A stretch of DNA of 64,000 nt from the NCBI GenBank assembly GCA_025331445.1, contig JAIWNE010000003.1, forward strand, positions 372,001-436,000. Direction: 5' to 3'. Positions 38,977-50,450 of this stretch are shown here, one piece after another (the first letter of the stretch is position 1; each line of letters begins with the position of its first letter). This stretch comes from Blakeslea trispora (lineage: Eukaryota; Mucoromycota; Mucoromycetes; Mucorales; Choanephoraceae). Below the pieces are notes generated by a model, which saw only the letters and a list, made by a program, of their open reading frames with translations, did not search any database and was not told the DNA's origin. A program made the translations under genes and the position numbers.

Positions 38977-39078
38977 GGATATGGATATGGATATGGATAT
39001 GGATATGGATATGGATATGGATATGGATACGGATACGGATACGGATACGGATACGGATACGGATACGGATACGGATAC
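38977..39078 (+). repeat. GGATAY hexamer array, 17 units (8 GGATAT then 9 GGATAC)
   Basis: A perfect 102-bp tandem array of a 6-bp unit. The first eight copies (38977-39024) end in T and the last nine (39025-39078) end in C, with no mixing. The array is open in several frames, coding Gly-Tyr repeats on the plus strand and Pro-Tyr repeats on the minus strand. No start, splice or codon evidence supports a real gene. Confidence 0.97.
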
Positions 39079-39905
39079 AATTCCGTGATCAAATGTACTG
39101 ATGAGAGCAACAAAGGGCTATCATAGTATTGTACATGTTGCAATGAGTACAGATTAATCTGAGTCTATAGGAGGGGACGAAAGAGCATGTAAAGCAGATA
39201 TGACATACTTTGATTCAACCATTCTTGCCTATCCGAAATAGTACAATGAATGTATCACGTGGAGAAGCATGTAAAGCAATGAAAGATCCATCTTCCTTCT
39301 GTGAGAGTGAGTGAGTGAGTGAGTGAGTAAGAGTAAATGAGAGGCTCACTACCAATTATCGTTGCACCCTCTTTACTATGTTGTCTGAGCATTTCATCAA
39401 CTTGTATGCAATTACTGAGTGAAAAAAAAAGGGGGGGGGGACTGTGAGTAGCACATACTATCAAGTAAGAAGAATAAGCCTTGACTATGCAAACATGTAT
39501 GAGATCAGTAGAGTGCTTCTCAAACAAAAGCACACCTTGTTAAAGCACTATTATATGAGAGAGATAAAGGGCTGGAAATATATGCATGAATCTTGAGGAT
39601 GGATCATGAAGCAATTGATAAGCATAATAGAGTGTGTAGAGGATGTTCATCATTCCATCCAAGTCAGGTAGAGATTAGGTTTGATTACATAAGAGTAACA
39701 GTAATCGAACAACCTAGTGTCAGTCAGTAGAATGTTTATTGAATGTAGGCATGATTTACTGAATTGATTGAACTTTTATTCATTCAACAAAATTAAGTGA
39801 TCAAGAAATGCATCTTTAGCGAGCAAAAAGAAAAGTAAGATTTTATAACAAGTGTTTATTTATTGGATTTATAACAACATAATGTTAGAAGTCTATTAGC
39901 CAGTT
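39079..39905. other. Intergenic, no gene seen
   Basis: Contains a GTGA tetranucleotide run near 39303-39326 and a run of nine or more G at about 39431-39440. No gene recognised. Confidence 0.4.
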
Positions 39906-40720
39906 TGTTACAACTGTTTCCAAGGGTAACCAATCGTGGAGGTTGACTTCAATCTACCCTCTTCTCTAGCTCACGGTGCGAGATACCGCCTGAGTGACCT
40001 CGTAAGGTAAAACAGGGGAAGACCATACCAACGTCCTACTGAGGATCCCTAGGGGTTGACGACAAGCAATGAGAGCAAAGGTAACCAATACCCTCAAAGT
40101 GTCGCATATGTCAAAGACTCGAAAGGAAAAAGAGTGTCATATTTCGTATGAAGAAAACATAACTTGTATGCTAGGGGTACCCACCCTCCCCGCTCTTCAT
40201 CTTCCATAAGCACTCCCCGAATTGCTTCTAATATCCACGTCTGAACCTGCCTAGTAAAGAACCATAGCTCAAAGAACCACAGCTCTCACTTGACTAGGGT
40301 AGCCAGCATACGTCCAGGCATCACCCTCTCTCTCTCCCTCTAACTCTCTCTAACGAAAAAGAAAGAAAGAAAGAAAAAAAGTGAAGCTGTCACATCCTGA
40401 GTGAGAGTATCCTCCCCTTTAACTCCAACTCCTAGCTCTCTTATTCTCTACTGCTCCCTCACTGAAGGGGACTAAAAAGCAAAAGAATAGTCATGCGAGA
40501 AGGGAGAAAGAGATCAGCAAAAGAGAAAGTCCAACACTGCTACGAAATCAGGAGGGCACCCTTTCAAACATAACAGCAGCCAACGCGTCTATCGAAAAGA
40601 TGTCATTCACGCCGGTCTCTCTTGCAACTGTGCATTACTGAAGAAACAGTAACGAGCTGCCTCAGTCTGTGCGATAGCAAGAATCACCTTGCCCTTGAAG
40701 AGAAAAAAAAATAGGGCGAA
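39906..40720. other. Compositionally odd block, possible old LTR or non-coding RNA
   Basis: About 800 bp with few poly(A)/poly(T) runs and a higher GC share than the surroundings. AAGGGTAACCAAT (39922) and AAAGGTAACCAAT (40077) are near repeats about 155 bp apart. TGTTACAA at 39906 and TGTCACATCC at 40388 resemble LTR starts, but I found no matching CA end with a target duplication, and no reading frame is conserved. Function unknown. Confidence 0.35.
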
Positions 40721-42338
40721 TTTTTTTTTCCTCTATATGAAAATTGCCTTCTCCTCCCTATTTTCTCAAAACCAATCATAATGATAAGCACAATGATGAC
40801 GTAGCACATCACTCAACATGTATTGTTGGCTTCTTTCTTTCTTTCTTTCTCTCTCTCTCTTTCTTTGTATAGCTGATACAATAGAGAGTAAAGGGGAATT
40901 GACAATATGAAAGAGCTTGCTTTATTATGCAGCTAATGACTTTGGATATAGAACTCCTCTACAATTGCAGTAACACATAGCCAACACCGAAATCATGAAA
41001 TTATGCGGAGCAAGAAAGGAAAAGAAAAGGAAAAAAAAAAGGTACTTCTAGCCGAGACCTCGTTATGTTCAAAAAAGAATAAAAGCATGATTAGAATGAA
41101 CAACACAAGACAAGCCAAGTTAGCCAGTCATGCTTGTCACTACAGTAACTGAGTATTTTTGAGAAGACACACACTCAATTTCAAAGTATTGATTGGTGGC
41201 TTATCTGCCTAATCTAAAGCATCAAATAAATGCTGATACCCCTTTGAGCCAGTTGTAAGAAAGAAAGAAAGAAAGAAAGAAGAATCAGTGCTGGATAACA
41301 ACATTTGAACGAAAGGGTTGTATCTCGTTAGATTTACTCTGAGAAAAAAGAGAGATGAATTGTTGTCTCCAATGAAGATCTGGATCCAAGCACTGTGTAA
41401 CTTTGTTTTCTTGTTCTTTTTTTATGTTTGGGCTCTGAGGTAGCTGTCAAGATGGTTTTTCTCTTGATAGTGCCGACTGCTCTGTTTCTGAAGATGATGG
41501 TGATGCCTATGGCTTTATAAAAACTCAATCAGGATGGTACAATAAGTACACAAAGGAGACTCATGAAAGCCACCCTTTGCATGACGCTTAGACAATAAAA
41601 CCGTTTCATATATTAGCATTTAACGATCTTCTTCTATGCAACAATCGAATTATAGACGCTTCTTTTACTGTAAATAATGAAATGCATTTAAAGGAAAAGG
41701 GAGTCTTATTCCCAAATACGATGATTAAGGCAACTTTTATTAATTTAGTGATAACTAGCATAAATGCAAAAAAAGATAGCTGGGTAAGCGGGAGGTGGGA
41801 ATATACTGTTTCCCTTTTCAGAGAGCATAAGTCGCCTTTGTGACACGATTAGCATGACAAGAGATTGGCGATTTAATTTTAAATAGTCTATTATAAAGCC
41901 AACAAGCATGACAGCAAAAGTTGATGTTTTAAGACAAAAACTGCTAGTTTTAAAAAAACTTGCAAAGATATGAGACTCGCAGGACTAGAGTTAATGACAT
42001 GACCAACACTACTGAATCTAAGGTCAACGAGGACCCGAGAACAGCAGCTTCCCACTCCTGGCAGAACAAGACAAAGATCTTCGAATAAGCCCTGGTCTTT
42101 CTCGGTTTCACGCGCTGGGCACTGGTCAGGCCATTGAAGAGCATGAATAAATTCAACAACGAAAAGAATTGCGTTTTCTCTTTGTTTCGTTGAGTGGGAA
42201 AATTGAGGACTATAGCATAGACTGGATCTTTCAAGACCGACTAAGCGATAGTAGCCTTCCTAATTTGTCTTCCGATGGCCTCAAACAATTCTTGAGAGAC
42301 CAGAATCCAAATTTTTTTTGCATGTCTTTTTTGAATCG
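40721..42338. other. Intergenic, with a GC-richer island at about 41980-42120
   Basis: (GAAA)n runs near 41257-41281 and CTTT runs near 40830-40865. The island at 41980-42120 is close to half GC, against roughly a third outside. Its plus-strand frame reads LAGLELMT, then RSTRTREQQLPTPGR and FSVSRAGHWSGH with stops, which looks like a decayed repeat rather than a gene. No family is assigned. Confidence 0.4.
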
Positions 42339-44216
42339 ATGAGTTACAAAAAAGCTAAACTGTCAGATCCAACAGTGGCTATTGAAGAATGTGTTTCCAG
42401 TCAACGCCTGTTTCATTCAGACGCTTATCACAATGTCACAAATGAAGAAAAGTTTCGAGTTCAAAACGATTTGCTTGAGTGGTATCACGCTGAAAAGAGA
42501 ACTAACATGCCATGGAGACAAGACAATGACAAGACATGGGATCGACAAGTAAGCGTGAGACTCTCTCTCTCTTTCTCTCCGTTTTGCTAATGTGTTCTTT
42601 TTTTTGGGATTGATATTAATAATAGCGTTTAGGTCAAAGAGCCTATGAAGGTAAGCATTCAATATCCATCCTTCTTTAAACAAGCCCGATTCTAACATTG
42701 TTCTATCAGTTTGGGTAAGCGAAATTATGCTTCAACAGGTATGTATGTGCATGTGTGTGTGTGTGTGTGTGTGTGTACGAGGAAACGAATAACATCTATC
42801 TATTTTCTACAGACACAAGTAGCCACTGTCATTGATTATTATAACCGATGGATGTCAGCCTTTCCAACCATTCGAGATTTAGCTGCAGCCGACATCGAAA
42901 AGGTCAATTCATTATGGGCAGGCTTGGGTTATTATTCTAGAGCCAGACGGTTATGGGAAGGTGCACAAAAAGTAGTAAATGAATTAGACGGTCTCTTACC
43001 CGACAATGCAAAAGGATTGCAGCAGGAAATACCTGGTGTAGGTAGATATACTGCAGGTGCTGTTGCATCTATTGTCTTTGGTGAACCCACACCTGTTGTA
43101 GATGGCAATGTTATTCGTGTGATTGCGCGATGGAGAGCTATTCATGCAGACCCTAAAAAGACCAAGACAATCGATTTGTTTTGGGACATTGCTGCTAGTC
43201 TAGTCAGTGAATCTAACCCTGGCGACTTTAATCAGGCCATGATGGAGTTAGGGGCTAGAATCTGCACACCTCAAAATCCAAATTGTTTAGCATGTCCATT
43301 AAACACAGATTGTAGAGCATGGCGTCAACTTGAGACAGTAAAAGAAATGTCCAAAAATGGGTTTTTTAGTGAAAAGAAGAATAAGCGGAAGACTGGCTCG
43401 GTTGAACATGGTAAGCATCTAAAGTTTCAAGAAAGACAATCTATCAATTGCTTACCAAACGATAGAATGCTCTGTATGTCATGAAATACAGTCCGATCTA
43501 TCAGAAGAAGATTACACTGTCACTAGATATCCCTTAAAGGTAGAAAAGAAGCCTCCTCGAGATGAAGGTAAATTAAGCCTATGGATTTAAAGAAAAGAAA
43601 GAAGAAAGACTAAGAATGCACCTGTACAATAGAATGCGCAGTCTCTATTGTAGAAAGAGTCTCGGCAAAAACAGAGGAGCCTTTATATTTGATATCGAAA
43701 AGACCTGACACAGGCTTACTGGCTGGTTTATGGGAATTTCCTAGTCTTGAATTAGAGTCCTTGGACACATCTTACCAAGCTCGTTCCTCTAAATCAACAG
43801 ATTTTTTGAGACAAAAATACCAACTGAATTTAGAAAACTCTGTCAAACAAGATCTGGGTAATGTTGTCCATCTGTTTTCGCATATCCGAAAAGTGTATCA
43901 TGTTGAATGGATCCAGTACGAAGATGATGCTAAGGAAACAAGCAATACAGATCAAATCAAATGGGTCACACTTGAAGAACTTCGAAATTCACCTATACCA
44001 ACAGGTCTCAAAAAAGCACTCAAGTTATTAGAAAAGCATAAGGTAAGTCTTGTTTGCGATATGGTTTGGGCTTTTTACTCAATTATATGGCTACTGTATT
44101 GATAGACAATCAACTCTACTGTCTTGACAAAAAAGAAGAAGGTAGTAAGAAAGGCAACTGCTGCTACAGTAAAGTCTGCCAGTATTACCTCCTTTTTTAA
44201 AGTCAAACAAGGATAA
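42339..44216 (+). CDS. MUTYH: A/G-specific adenine DNA glycosylase (MutY/MUTYH)
   Basis: Seven exons: 42339-42548, 42626-42650, 42710-42738, 42813-43410, 43466-43567, 43633-44042 and 44106-44216, giving 494 residues. Exons 1-4 rebuild MPWRQ, AYEVWVSEIMLQQTQVATV (catalytic Glu), the hairpin IPGVGRYTAGAVAS and NPGDFNQAMMELGA (catalytic Asp). The four Cys of the Fe-S cluster follow in CTPQNPNCLACPLNTDC with the usual 6-2-5 spacing. Exon 6 encodes the NUDIX-like 8-oxoG recognition domain (RPDTGLLAGLWEFPSLE, then VHLFSHIRKVYHVEW). The basic C-terminus ends SITSFFKVKQG, resembling a PCNA-interacting box. It excises A opposite 8-oxoG. Exons 2 and 3 are 25 and 29 nt. Nuclear versus mitochondrial targeting is not evident. 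Confidence 0.95.
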
Positions 44217-45302
44217 AGATGAATACATAGACATGATATTTTTGAAGGCAATTCTTTCCTTTTTTTTTAATTTTAATTTAGGAAAAAGAAAGATTATTCT
44301 TTGTTGATCTACCTAAGAAAAATAAATCGCTGCATCACATAGTAGAACTCATGTATACAGTCTATCCACTTAATTTAGACGATTCGAAAATAAAAATTGG
44401 AAAATCAAGTATGATAATCTGTTGATACAACTTGTTATCACCCCGCTCAGCTATATCTTATTATTGTCAAATCAAATAATAGACTTGGATATTCCAATTA
44501 AACAAGCCAACTTGTCACAGCATATCTTTTTAAGCTACAACTGGCCCATTTTGTCTGTCATAGCTCGACCAAGCGATGTACATATGAGCTGATAGTGTAT
44601 ATATTCATACATCGGTTGCTTGAATTCGCTAGCAAGCTTAAAAAAAAGGAAAAGGCTGCTGAATAATGGGAAATGTCTTAATCGATATTGTGATTTTTTT
44701 TCATCGATCAAAAAAACGATATTCAAAGGTCTCTGGTTAAATGAGTTTTAAGAGAATGTTCATTTAGCTGAGTAATGAGCTAATCTAAGCTTGCTACAGA
44801 AATAAAAGCTAAAAAAAAAGGCTACGGTTAATATAAAACTCCATTTATCCTTGTAGCCAATCAAGTTATTTTCGATTGGTATAATTGGTGCAGGAATGCA
44901 CAAAACAGTTTTTTTCATCTGACTATGAAAATTGAAGAGGAACACACATTAGTAAGGTTCTAGTATGTTCGACTTTTACCTGTAGAAACTGATTTACTAA
45001 GAGTATCTTGATGCCTTCCACTCACACTCTTTTCACTTTATTCTTTCAGTATCTTTATATCATGAATTGCTTTTGCTTTAATTGAGCAGTGCGTTCTCTA
45101 CAAGTAAACTGACGCTTTCAAAGAAAAAAATTTTGACCAAATAACTGCTTACAATAATTACTAAACAAAGATGATAGCTGATCTTAAAATTGATTTTTAT
45201 TACTAATTGACCCTGAGTTGTCCAACATATAAAAAGCTAGAAAACAAATAGCAAAATCGAGTTTTCATTAAATTTATTCATTTTGAATTTATACTCTTAA
45301 AA
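44217..45302. other. Intergenic, promoter side of the old yellow enzyme
   Basis: AT-rich; no coding segment. TATAAAAA at 45228-45235 is 68-75 bp before the ATG and is a credible TATA box. Confidence 0.5.
45228..45235 (+). promoter_or_regulatory. TATA box of the old yellow enzyme gene
   Basis: TATAAAAA about 70 bp upstream of the start codon at 45303, a typical TATA-to-ATG distance for a short fungal 5' UTR. Confidence 0.6.
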
Positions 45303-46406
45303 ATGTCCACTAACAACAATGCTTTATTTGCTCCCATCAAGGTCGGTAAGGCCGATCTTAAGCACCGAGTTGTCCTCGCTCCCTTGACTCGTTTCAGAGC
45401 CACTACCGAAGCTGTCCCCACTGATCTTCAAGTTGAACATTATAAGCAAAGAGCCAGCGAAGGTGGTCTCTTGATCACTGAAGCTACCTTCATCAACCGT
45501 CTTGCTGGTGGTTATCCTCAAGCTCCCGGTATTTACACCAAGGAGCAAATTGAAGGTTGGAAGAAGGTAACTGACGCCGTTCATGAAAAGAAGGGTGTTA
45601 TTTACTTGCAACTCTGGCACATTGGTCGTGCTGGCTTCAAGGGCCTCAACCCCAACCAAGAACAAATTGTTTCTGCCTCTGATATCCCTATTAGTGGTAA
45701 GAACATGGCCGGTGGCGATTATGAAGTCCCTCGTCCTCTTACTGTCGAAGAAATCAAGGCTCTTGTTCAAGATTACCGCCAAGCAGCTTTGAACGCTGTC
45801 GAAGCTGGTTTTGATGGTGTCGAAATCCATGGTGCCAACGGTTACTTGATTGACCAGTTTATCAACACAAGCTCTAACAAGCGTACTGATCAATATGGTG
45901 GTTCCATCGAAAACAGAGCTCGTTTCGCTCTTGAAATTGTAGATGCTGTTGTTGACGCCATTGGTGCTGATCGCACTGCTATTCGTTTCTCTCCCGGTGG
46001 TGCCTTCCAAGACATGAAGGATGACACTGTTGTCGAAACTTGGAGCTACTTGACCACCCAACTTCAACAAAACCATCCCGACTTGGCTTATCTTCACTTT
46101 ATTGAAGCTCGTGCTAGCTTCTTCAACGATGAAGCTAACTCTGTTGACACTCTTGAGCCTTATCGTCAAATCTGGAAGGGCCCCTTCATCACCGCTAGTG
46201 GTTTCTCTACCAATGTCCCCCATGCCATTGAAATCGCCGAAAAGACTGGTAACTTGATTGCCTTTGGTCGTGCTTTCATTGCTAACCCTGACCTTCCCGA
46301 ACGCATCCGCAATGGTTGGGAGCTTAACAAGTATGATCGCTCTACTTTCTACACCCACGATGCCGTTGGTTACACCGATTATCCTTTCCATGATACCAAG
46401 AACTAG
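45303..46406 (+). CDS. Old yellow enzyme / NADH:flavin oxidoreductase (OPR-like)
   Basis: Single exon, 367 residues, the normal OYE length. The FMN-binding TIM barrel shows VVLAPLTRFRA, LLITEATFINRLAGGYPQAPGIY, LQLWHIGRAG, the substrate-binding pair in HGANGYLIDQF, and TDQYGGSIENR. C-terminal phosphate-binding elements are TASGFSTN and LIAFGRAFIANPDLPER. The enzyme reduces the C=C of alpha,beta-unsaturated carbonyls such as oxylipins, using NAD(P)H; the physiological substrate is unknown. Codon use is strongly biased (GGT, GCT, AAC, CTT), suggesting high expression, and it lacks introns unlike nearly all neighbours. The biased codons leave a 355-codon stop-free frame on the other strand, which I take as a by-product. 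Confidence 0.95.
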   Translation: MSTNNNALFAPIKVGKADLKHRVVLAPLTRFRATTEAVPTDLQVEHYKQRASEGGLLITEATFINRLAGGYPQAPGIYTKEQIEGWKKVTDAVHEKKGVIYLQLWHIGRAGFKGLNPNQEQIVSASDIPISGKNMAGGDYEVPRPLTVEEIKALVQDYRQAALNAVEAGFDGVEIHGANGYLIDQFINTSSNKRTDQYGGSIENRARFALEIVDAVVDAIGADRTAIRFSPGGAFQDMKDDTVVETWSYLTTQLQQNHPDLAYLHFIEARASFFNDEANSVDTLEPYRQIWKGPFITASGFSTNVPHAIEIAEKTGNLIAFGRAFIANPDLPERIRNGWELNKYDRSTFYTHDAVGYTDYPFHDTKN

Positions 46407-46969
46407 ATGCTGTTAGCATATCAATAGCAAGAACATAGATTTTAGACATTGTATATAAAATTCATATAAATCATCAAATAAATCGTCTTTACACATTTCA
46501 GTTACACAGTAGACACAAACAACGATTGATGGTGACTCTAAGACCAAACTTGGATTTAAAATACATACTACATTATAAAAAAAGGGGGGGCTGCTTCTCA
46601 GTCTATTCCAAGTCAAAATTAGCTTGTACTATATACAAAAAAGAATTACTATCGACATGGTGGAGAATCAGAAATCCTTGCGATTAAGAAGCTCATAAGA
46701 ATAACTGTTGAATTTGATTCACCAATAACACTATTTCTCAATCCCTTTTGCATCTACTCAGTGTTTCGTCTACTAATTATTATTCTGCAGGATCTTGAAG
46801 TACTTTCACATCTCAATTCAAGCAAACTGCATAGATAAAACAAAAAAGTCTTTATTCAAGGCAAAGGATGTATAGACGATTAAGTATACAGAGTGTTTAA
46901 GATTGTGAAATTAATGTATTATTTTGTTAATAAGTGTACGTCTAAAATTTATAAAAACTGTCAAGTTAT
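46407..46969. other. Convergent 3' flanks of the OYE and RS-protein genes
   Basis: AATAAA-like signals near 46478 (plus); no gene recognised. Confidence 0.5.
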
Positions 46970-48451
46970 TTACACACATTCTTCTGGTTTCACGATAGGC
47001 TGATAATCCAATTTTTTCTGCTGAATGAATTCTCTTAACATGCATTTAGATACTATAGCAGCATGGTGCAATGGTGAATATGGTGCAAATGGAAACATGG
47101 GCTCTAACGATACACCTGCTTCCCCACCTACAGAGATGCCTGCAAGTACATCTCCATCTAAACAAACATGCTGGAATGTTTGCGGGAAGTCTGCAATCAT
47201 ACTAGCATAAGTAAAATGTTGTTCAGACATACGATACCATCGCTCTCCTCTTTCGAACTCTCGAAAAATACTTGCTGATGACTCCAAACAGCTGCGATCC
47301 TCGCTGCCTTGTTCTTGAGATAGATAGGTTTTCAATCGAATTTGAGTGGGAAGGGATAGTCGACTAAATATATAATAGCGCACAAGAGAAACCAAGCGAG
47401 CACAAAGACCATAAAGCACAAGATGTTTTTGTTGCTCCAGTTTTTTCAAGAGATTGTCTGTGAACGGAAACAAACTTCTCCATGCTTGGGAAGTTTGCCT
47501 AAATGATAGTTGGGTGCTGTTTTTATCTGCATAATAAAAGCTTAATATATAGTCGCACAATGCGTAAAAATGATCCAGGATGCTCATTGTCATGTCTGAT
47601 TGATTATCACCTCTTCTTTTGCTTGCATGTGCTAATTGGCTAAATCTACTAAAAAGTGAGACATCTTTTTCTATAAAACTTGTATCAACTTACTTTGTAT
47701 TAAACAGTCTACATTGCTCAGGTGTATCTGCATTGGATGCGATTGCTGACAAGACAGCGACAGCACCCAGTTTTTCTTCCGCCGGCGGTAATTTCTTGTG
47801 AGGTTCTGATGCTGTCTTTTTTGTCTTTGCTCTATCAGATGAGTCTTGCCGCCTCTTGCTACTGCTTTGAGAGTTTTCTATGCTATATTGATCAGAGCTT
47901 CTACGTCTATTACGTTTTTCAGTACGTCTAATAGAAGGTGACAGACTAGTTGAACGACTGCGACTATGTCTAGGCCTTTTTGGCGAGCGAGAACGGTGAT
48001 GGCTTCTCTTGCTCTCTCTTCGTCTAGCTGGGTTTTCAGCTCGACTACGGCTTCTACTCCGGGTACGACTGCGAGCACGAGCATGAGTACGAGCGCGATC
48101 ACGACCATGATCACGGCCACGACTATGGCTGCGACTACGACTTAGACCACGACTACGTCCACGGCTTCTACTTCGACTACGGCTGCGACTACTATTGGAT
48201 TCTGGGTAAGGACTTGATTTTCTATTGCGATGACTTTTTTTAGAATGCTTTTCTTGCTTTCGCTTTCGCGAGTCGCTATGGTTGGAAGGAATCGTTTTGG
48301 TTTTTTCGATTGAAGGTGAACACGAAGGAGAAGGAGAGGGGCTGACCGTTTCGCCCTCCTCTAGTTCTAATTCGGATGATTTGTTGCTTTGTCTTGTAAT
48401 CTTGTCGAGAAAGCGTATAGTTAAACAACAGAATGTCGTACGGGCTTTCAA
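46970..48451 (-). CDS. RS-domain protein with a C-terminal helical domain (start unresolved)
   Basis: Exon 2 (46970-47648) joins exon 1 (47694 upward) through GTAAGTTG...TTTTTAG; the junction reads LFNTNRFSQLAHASKRRGDN. The N-terminal part has acidic Ser/Glu and SPSPSPSCSPS stretches, then a long Arg-Ser dipeptide domain (about 47880-48190) like SR splicing factors. The C-terminal 200 residues are helical and hydrophobic (ILDHFYALCDYILSFYYAD, YGLCARLVSLVRYY), faintly like the C-terminal homology domain of AF4/FMR2 proteins; that is a guess. The frame is open up to a TAA just above 48451 with no ATG, so a 5' exon is missing from this model. A nuclear role in RNA processing or transcription is inferred only from the RS domain. 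Confidence 0.68.
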
Positions 48452-49689
48452 TTAACTTGATATGGTTTGTGATTGGAATTCAATTTTTTATTGTTTCTGG
48501 AATCTAAGATTTCAGATCTATCAGAAGGGAAGGATGTTTATCGAATCTGAATTTCAGCAGAACAGGTGGGTTATGCTTGAAAGAAAGTATAGCATAGACA
48601 GCCAAGCGACCAACCTATACTCATCAACTGAAAGAAACAAAAGTTTGGACTTATCCAGCCTACAGCAACAAATAGCCTAGAGAAAATACACTTGTTATTT
48701 CCTACTTGGGAATAATTTAAATATCAAATAATTAGTTTTTTTTTCGGACAAAAGCCAAAAGCATCAAGTGAACAACAAAAAGTAGGAAATATGCTATGTA
48801 ACTTAACAGAACCTATCGAACTATTGCTTGCTGAATCTGACAATGCTCATTTGAAAATATACATGTTGATGTGATTCAAAAAGCATGGTGCATACATTAA
48901 AGGCAGTGTTTTCTTTTCTTTCATCAGATTATCAAATTAGAGATACCTTTAATCTAAATAAATACCCTTTTTTCAGCCAAATGTTTCTCGACATCAACAA
49001 CACTAGAAAAAAAAGTTTCCTTTATTGATATTTCTTATTTACCTTTTCTGCTACGCTTGATGTTCTCTACATCGCTTTGTGAACATTCTTCTTGATCAGC
49101 AAACAGTTTCCATTATTGAAGTAGAACAAATTTGTTTACTTTAATTTCAAAAAGACATAAAAAGATCAGCCATTCACTTTGTCCGCTGGCTACACGCACT
49201 GCTTTACTGTCTTTTCACTCCCTTTGGTTCATCTCCTTCTGTCGAGAAAGAGAGAACACACAATTTGTCTTCTTTGGTTTAAACAGGAAAATCATTATGG
49301 ACGACCAAATCCGCCCAATTTAAAGACAATGACAATTCATGGTGAAACTAAGAAAATCCATCAACTATAATAACAATCGAATAGAGCACACAAAGCAGCA
49401 ACATTGACTGAGTTATACCTTAAGAGAGGACTAAAAGGGAAAGTTCATGGCTGTAAAGTTAAGATGGAAATATCTAGAAATAATGGATAGAAAGTAATAT
49501 GCGCAACAAGTGAGCAAAGTGAGTGGATATGGTGTTAGTCTTCTCTGAATCATAAACAAACGACTGCAATTCTTGGTAAAAAAAAACAAAATTTGTACCT
49601 GTCTTGTTAAAACTATTCTCTTTCATAAATATCTTAATAGCAATAGGGTATAGGAATTGCATCAATGAAAATAAAAAACAGCACTGCTG
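48452..49689. other. Intergenic, no gene seen
   Basis: 5' flank of the RS-protein gene, which should contain its undetected first exon. Otherwise AT-rich with no conserved coding segment. Confidence 0.4.
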
Positions 49690-50450
49690 ATTGGAAGCTT
49701 TGGCTCATGACATTCGAGCAAGAAGCCTCAAAATCTATTTAATGCTGTTGAATTTGGTCGTTTAGCAGGCAGTATCGTCGAACGAACGGCTCAAAAGTGG
49801 GATAAAAGACTTGGAAAGATAATGACTGGAATATCCTAGAGAAACAAACAAACCTAGTCATCAGGCCTGTAGATCCAGCTACGACAAGAATATGAAATTC
49901 ATCGCATATGTTTTTATGATGACAAGCCGCAAGTGCGGTGAGTTGATGCAATGGATTCTCTCAATCATAATTTTACAGACTTGAGCACAAAGACGAGCAC
50001 TGTCAATAGAACTTCAAAAACCTCTAGGGGAAATGATCGAAGCGCATCAAGATCGGCCATAGTAATTACACTCGATAATAAAAAGAAAATCTGGTTCAAA
50101 AGGCATTGTTTCTAAGCATCATCTTGATAAAACAATGGATGAGATAAACTGATCTCCTGAGCTGAGAGGTCATTACATAATTATGGATGATGCGCCTATT
50201 CACACAACTAAAGAAATATATAAATCTATAAAAAAAAGGGTATTGCTCAATTCAATTGAGCAGTTTTGGGCAATAATTAAGAACAAGGTCAAACCCAGTT
50301 GGCTTGAGGATAAAGAAAACTTGTTTACAAGAATTACTGAAGCTTGTGGCTCTATCCTACATGCATATATTCAGCACTCTGTGAGCGCGTTCGAAAATGT
50401 TTAAATGCAAAACCTAATTAAAAATCCTCTTGATAGAGAAAAGCGTTGTT
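49690..50450 (+). mobile_element. Tc1/mariner-type (DDE) transposase relic
   Basis: Plus-strand fragments in collinear order with stops and deletions. At 49741-49830 is FGRLAGSIVERTAQKWDKRLGK, an HTH-like N-terminus, then WNILEKQTN in another frame. At about 50102-50160 is GIVSKHHLDKTMDEIN, and at about 50158-50400 SPELRGHYIIMDDAPIHT, then SIEQFWAIIKNKVKPSW and LFTRITEACGSI. The second Asp of the DDE triad (MDDAPIH) and the NxIEQFW block are visible. The stretch that should carry the PPYSPELNP motif between them is deleted, and the first catalytic Asp is not seen. Terminal inverted repeats were not found. Non-functional. Confidence 0.82.

Noticed and set aside
39906..40400. Solo LTR between TGTTACAA and TGTCACATCC
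   Set aside because: No matching CA terminus with a short target duplication could be found, so only an unexplained block is reported.
45324..46391. 355-codon open frame antisense to the old yellow enzyme
   Set aside because: It mirrors the biased codon use of a highly expressed gene and has no domain; similar shadows lie opposite SAH hydrolase (52183-53154) and the class III dehydrogenase (61621-62241).
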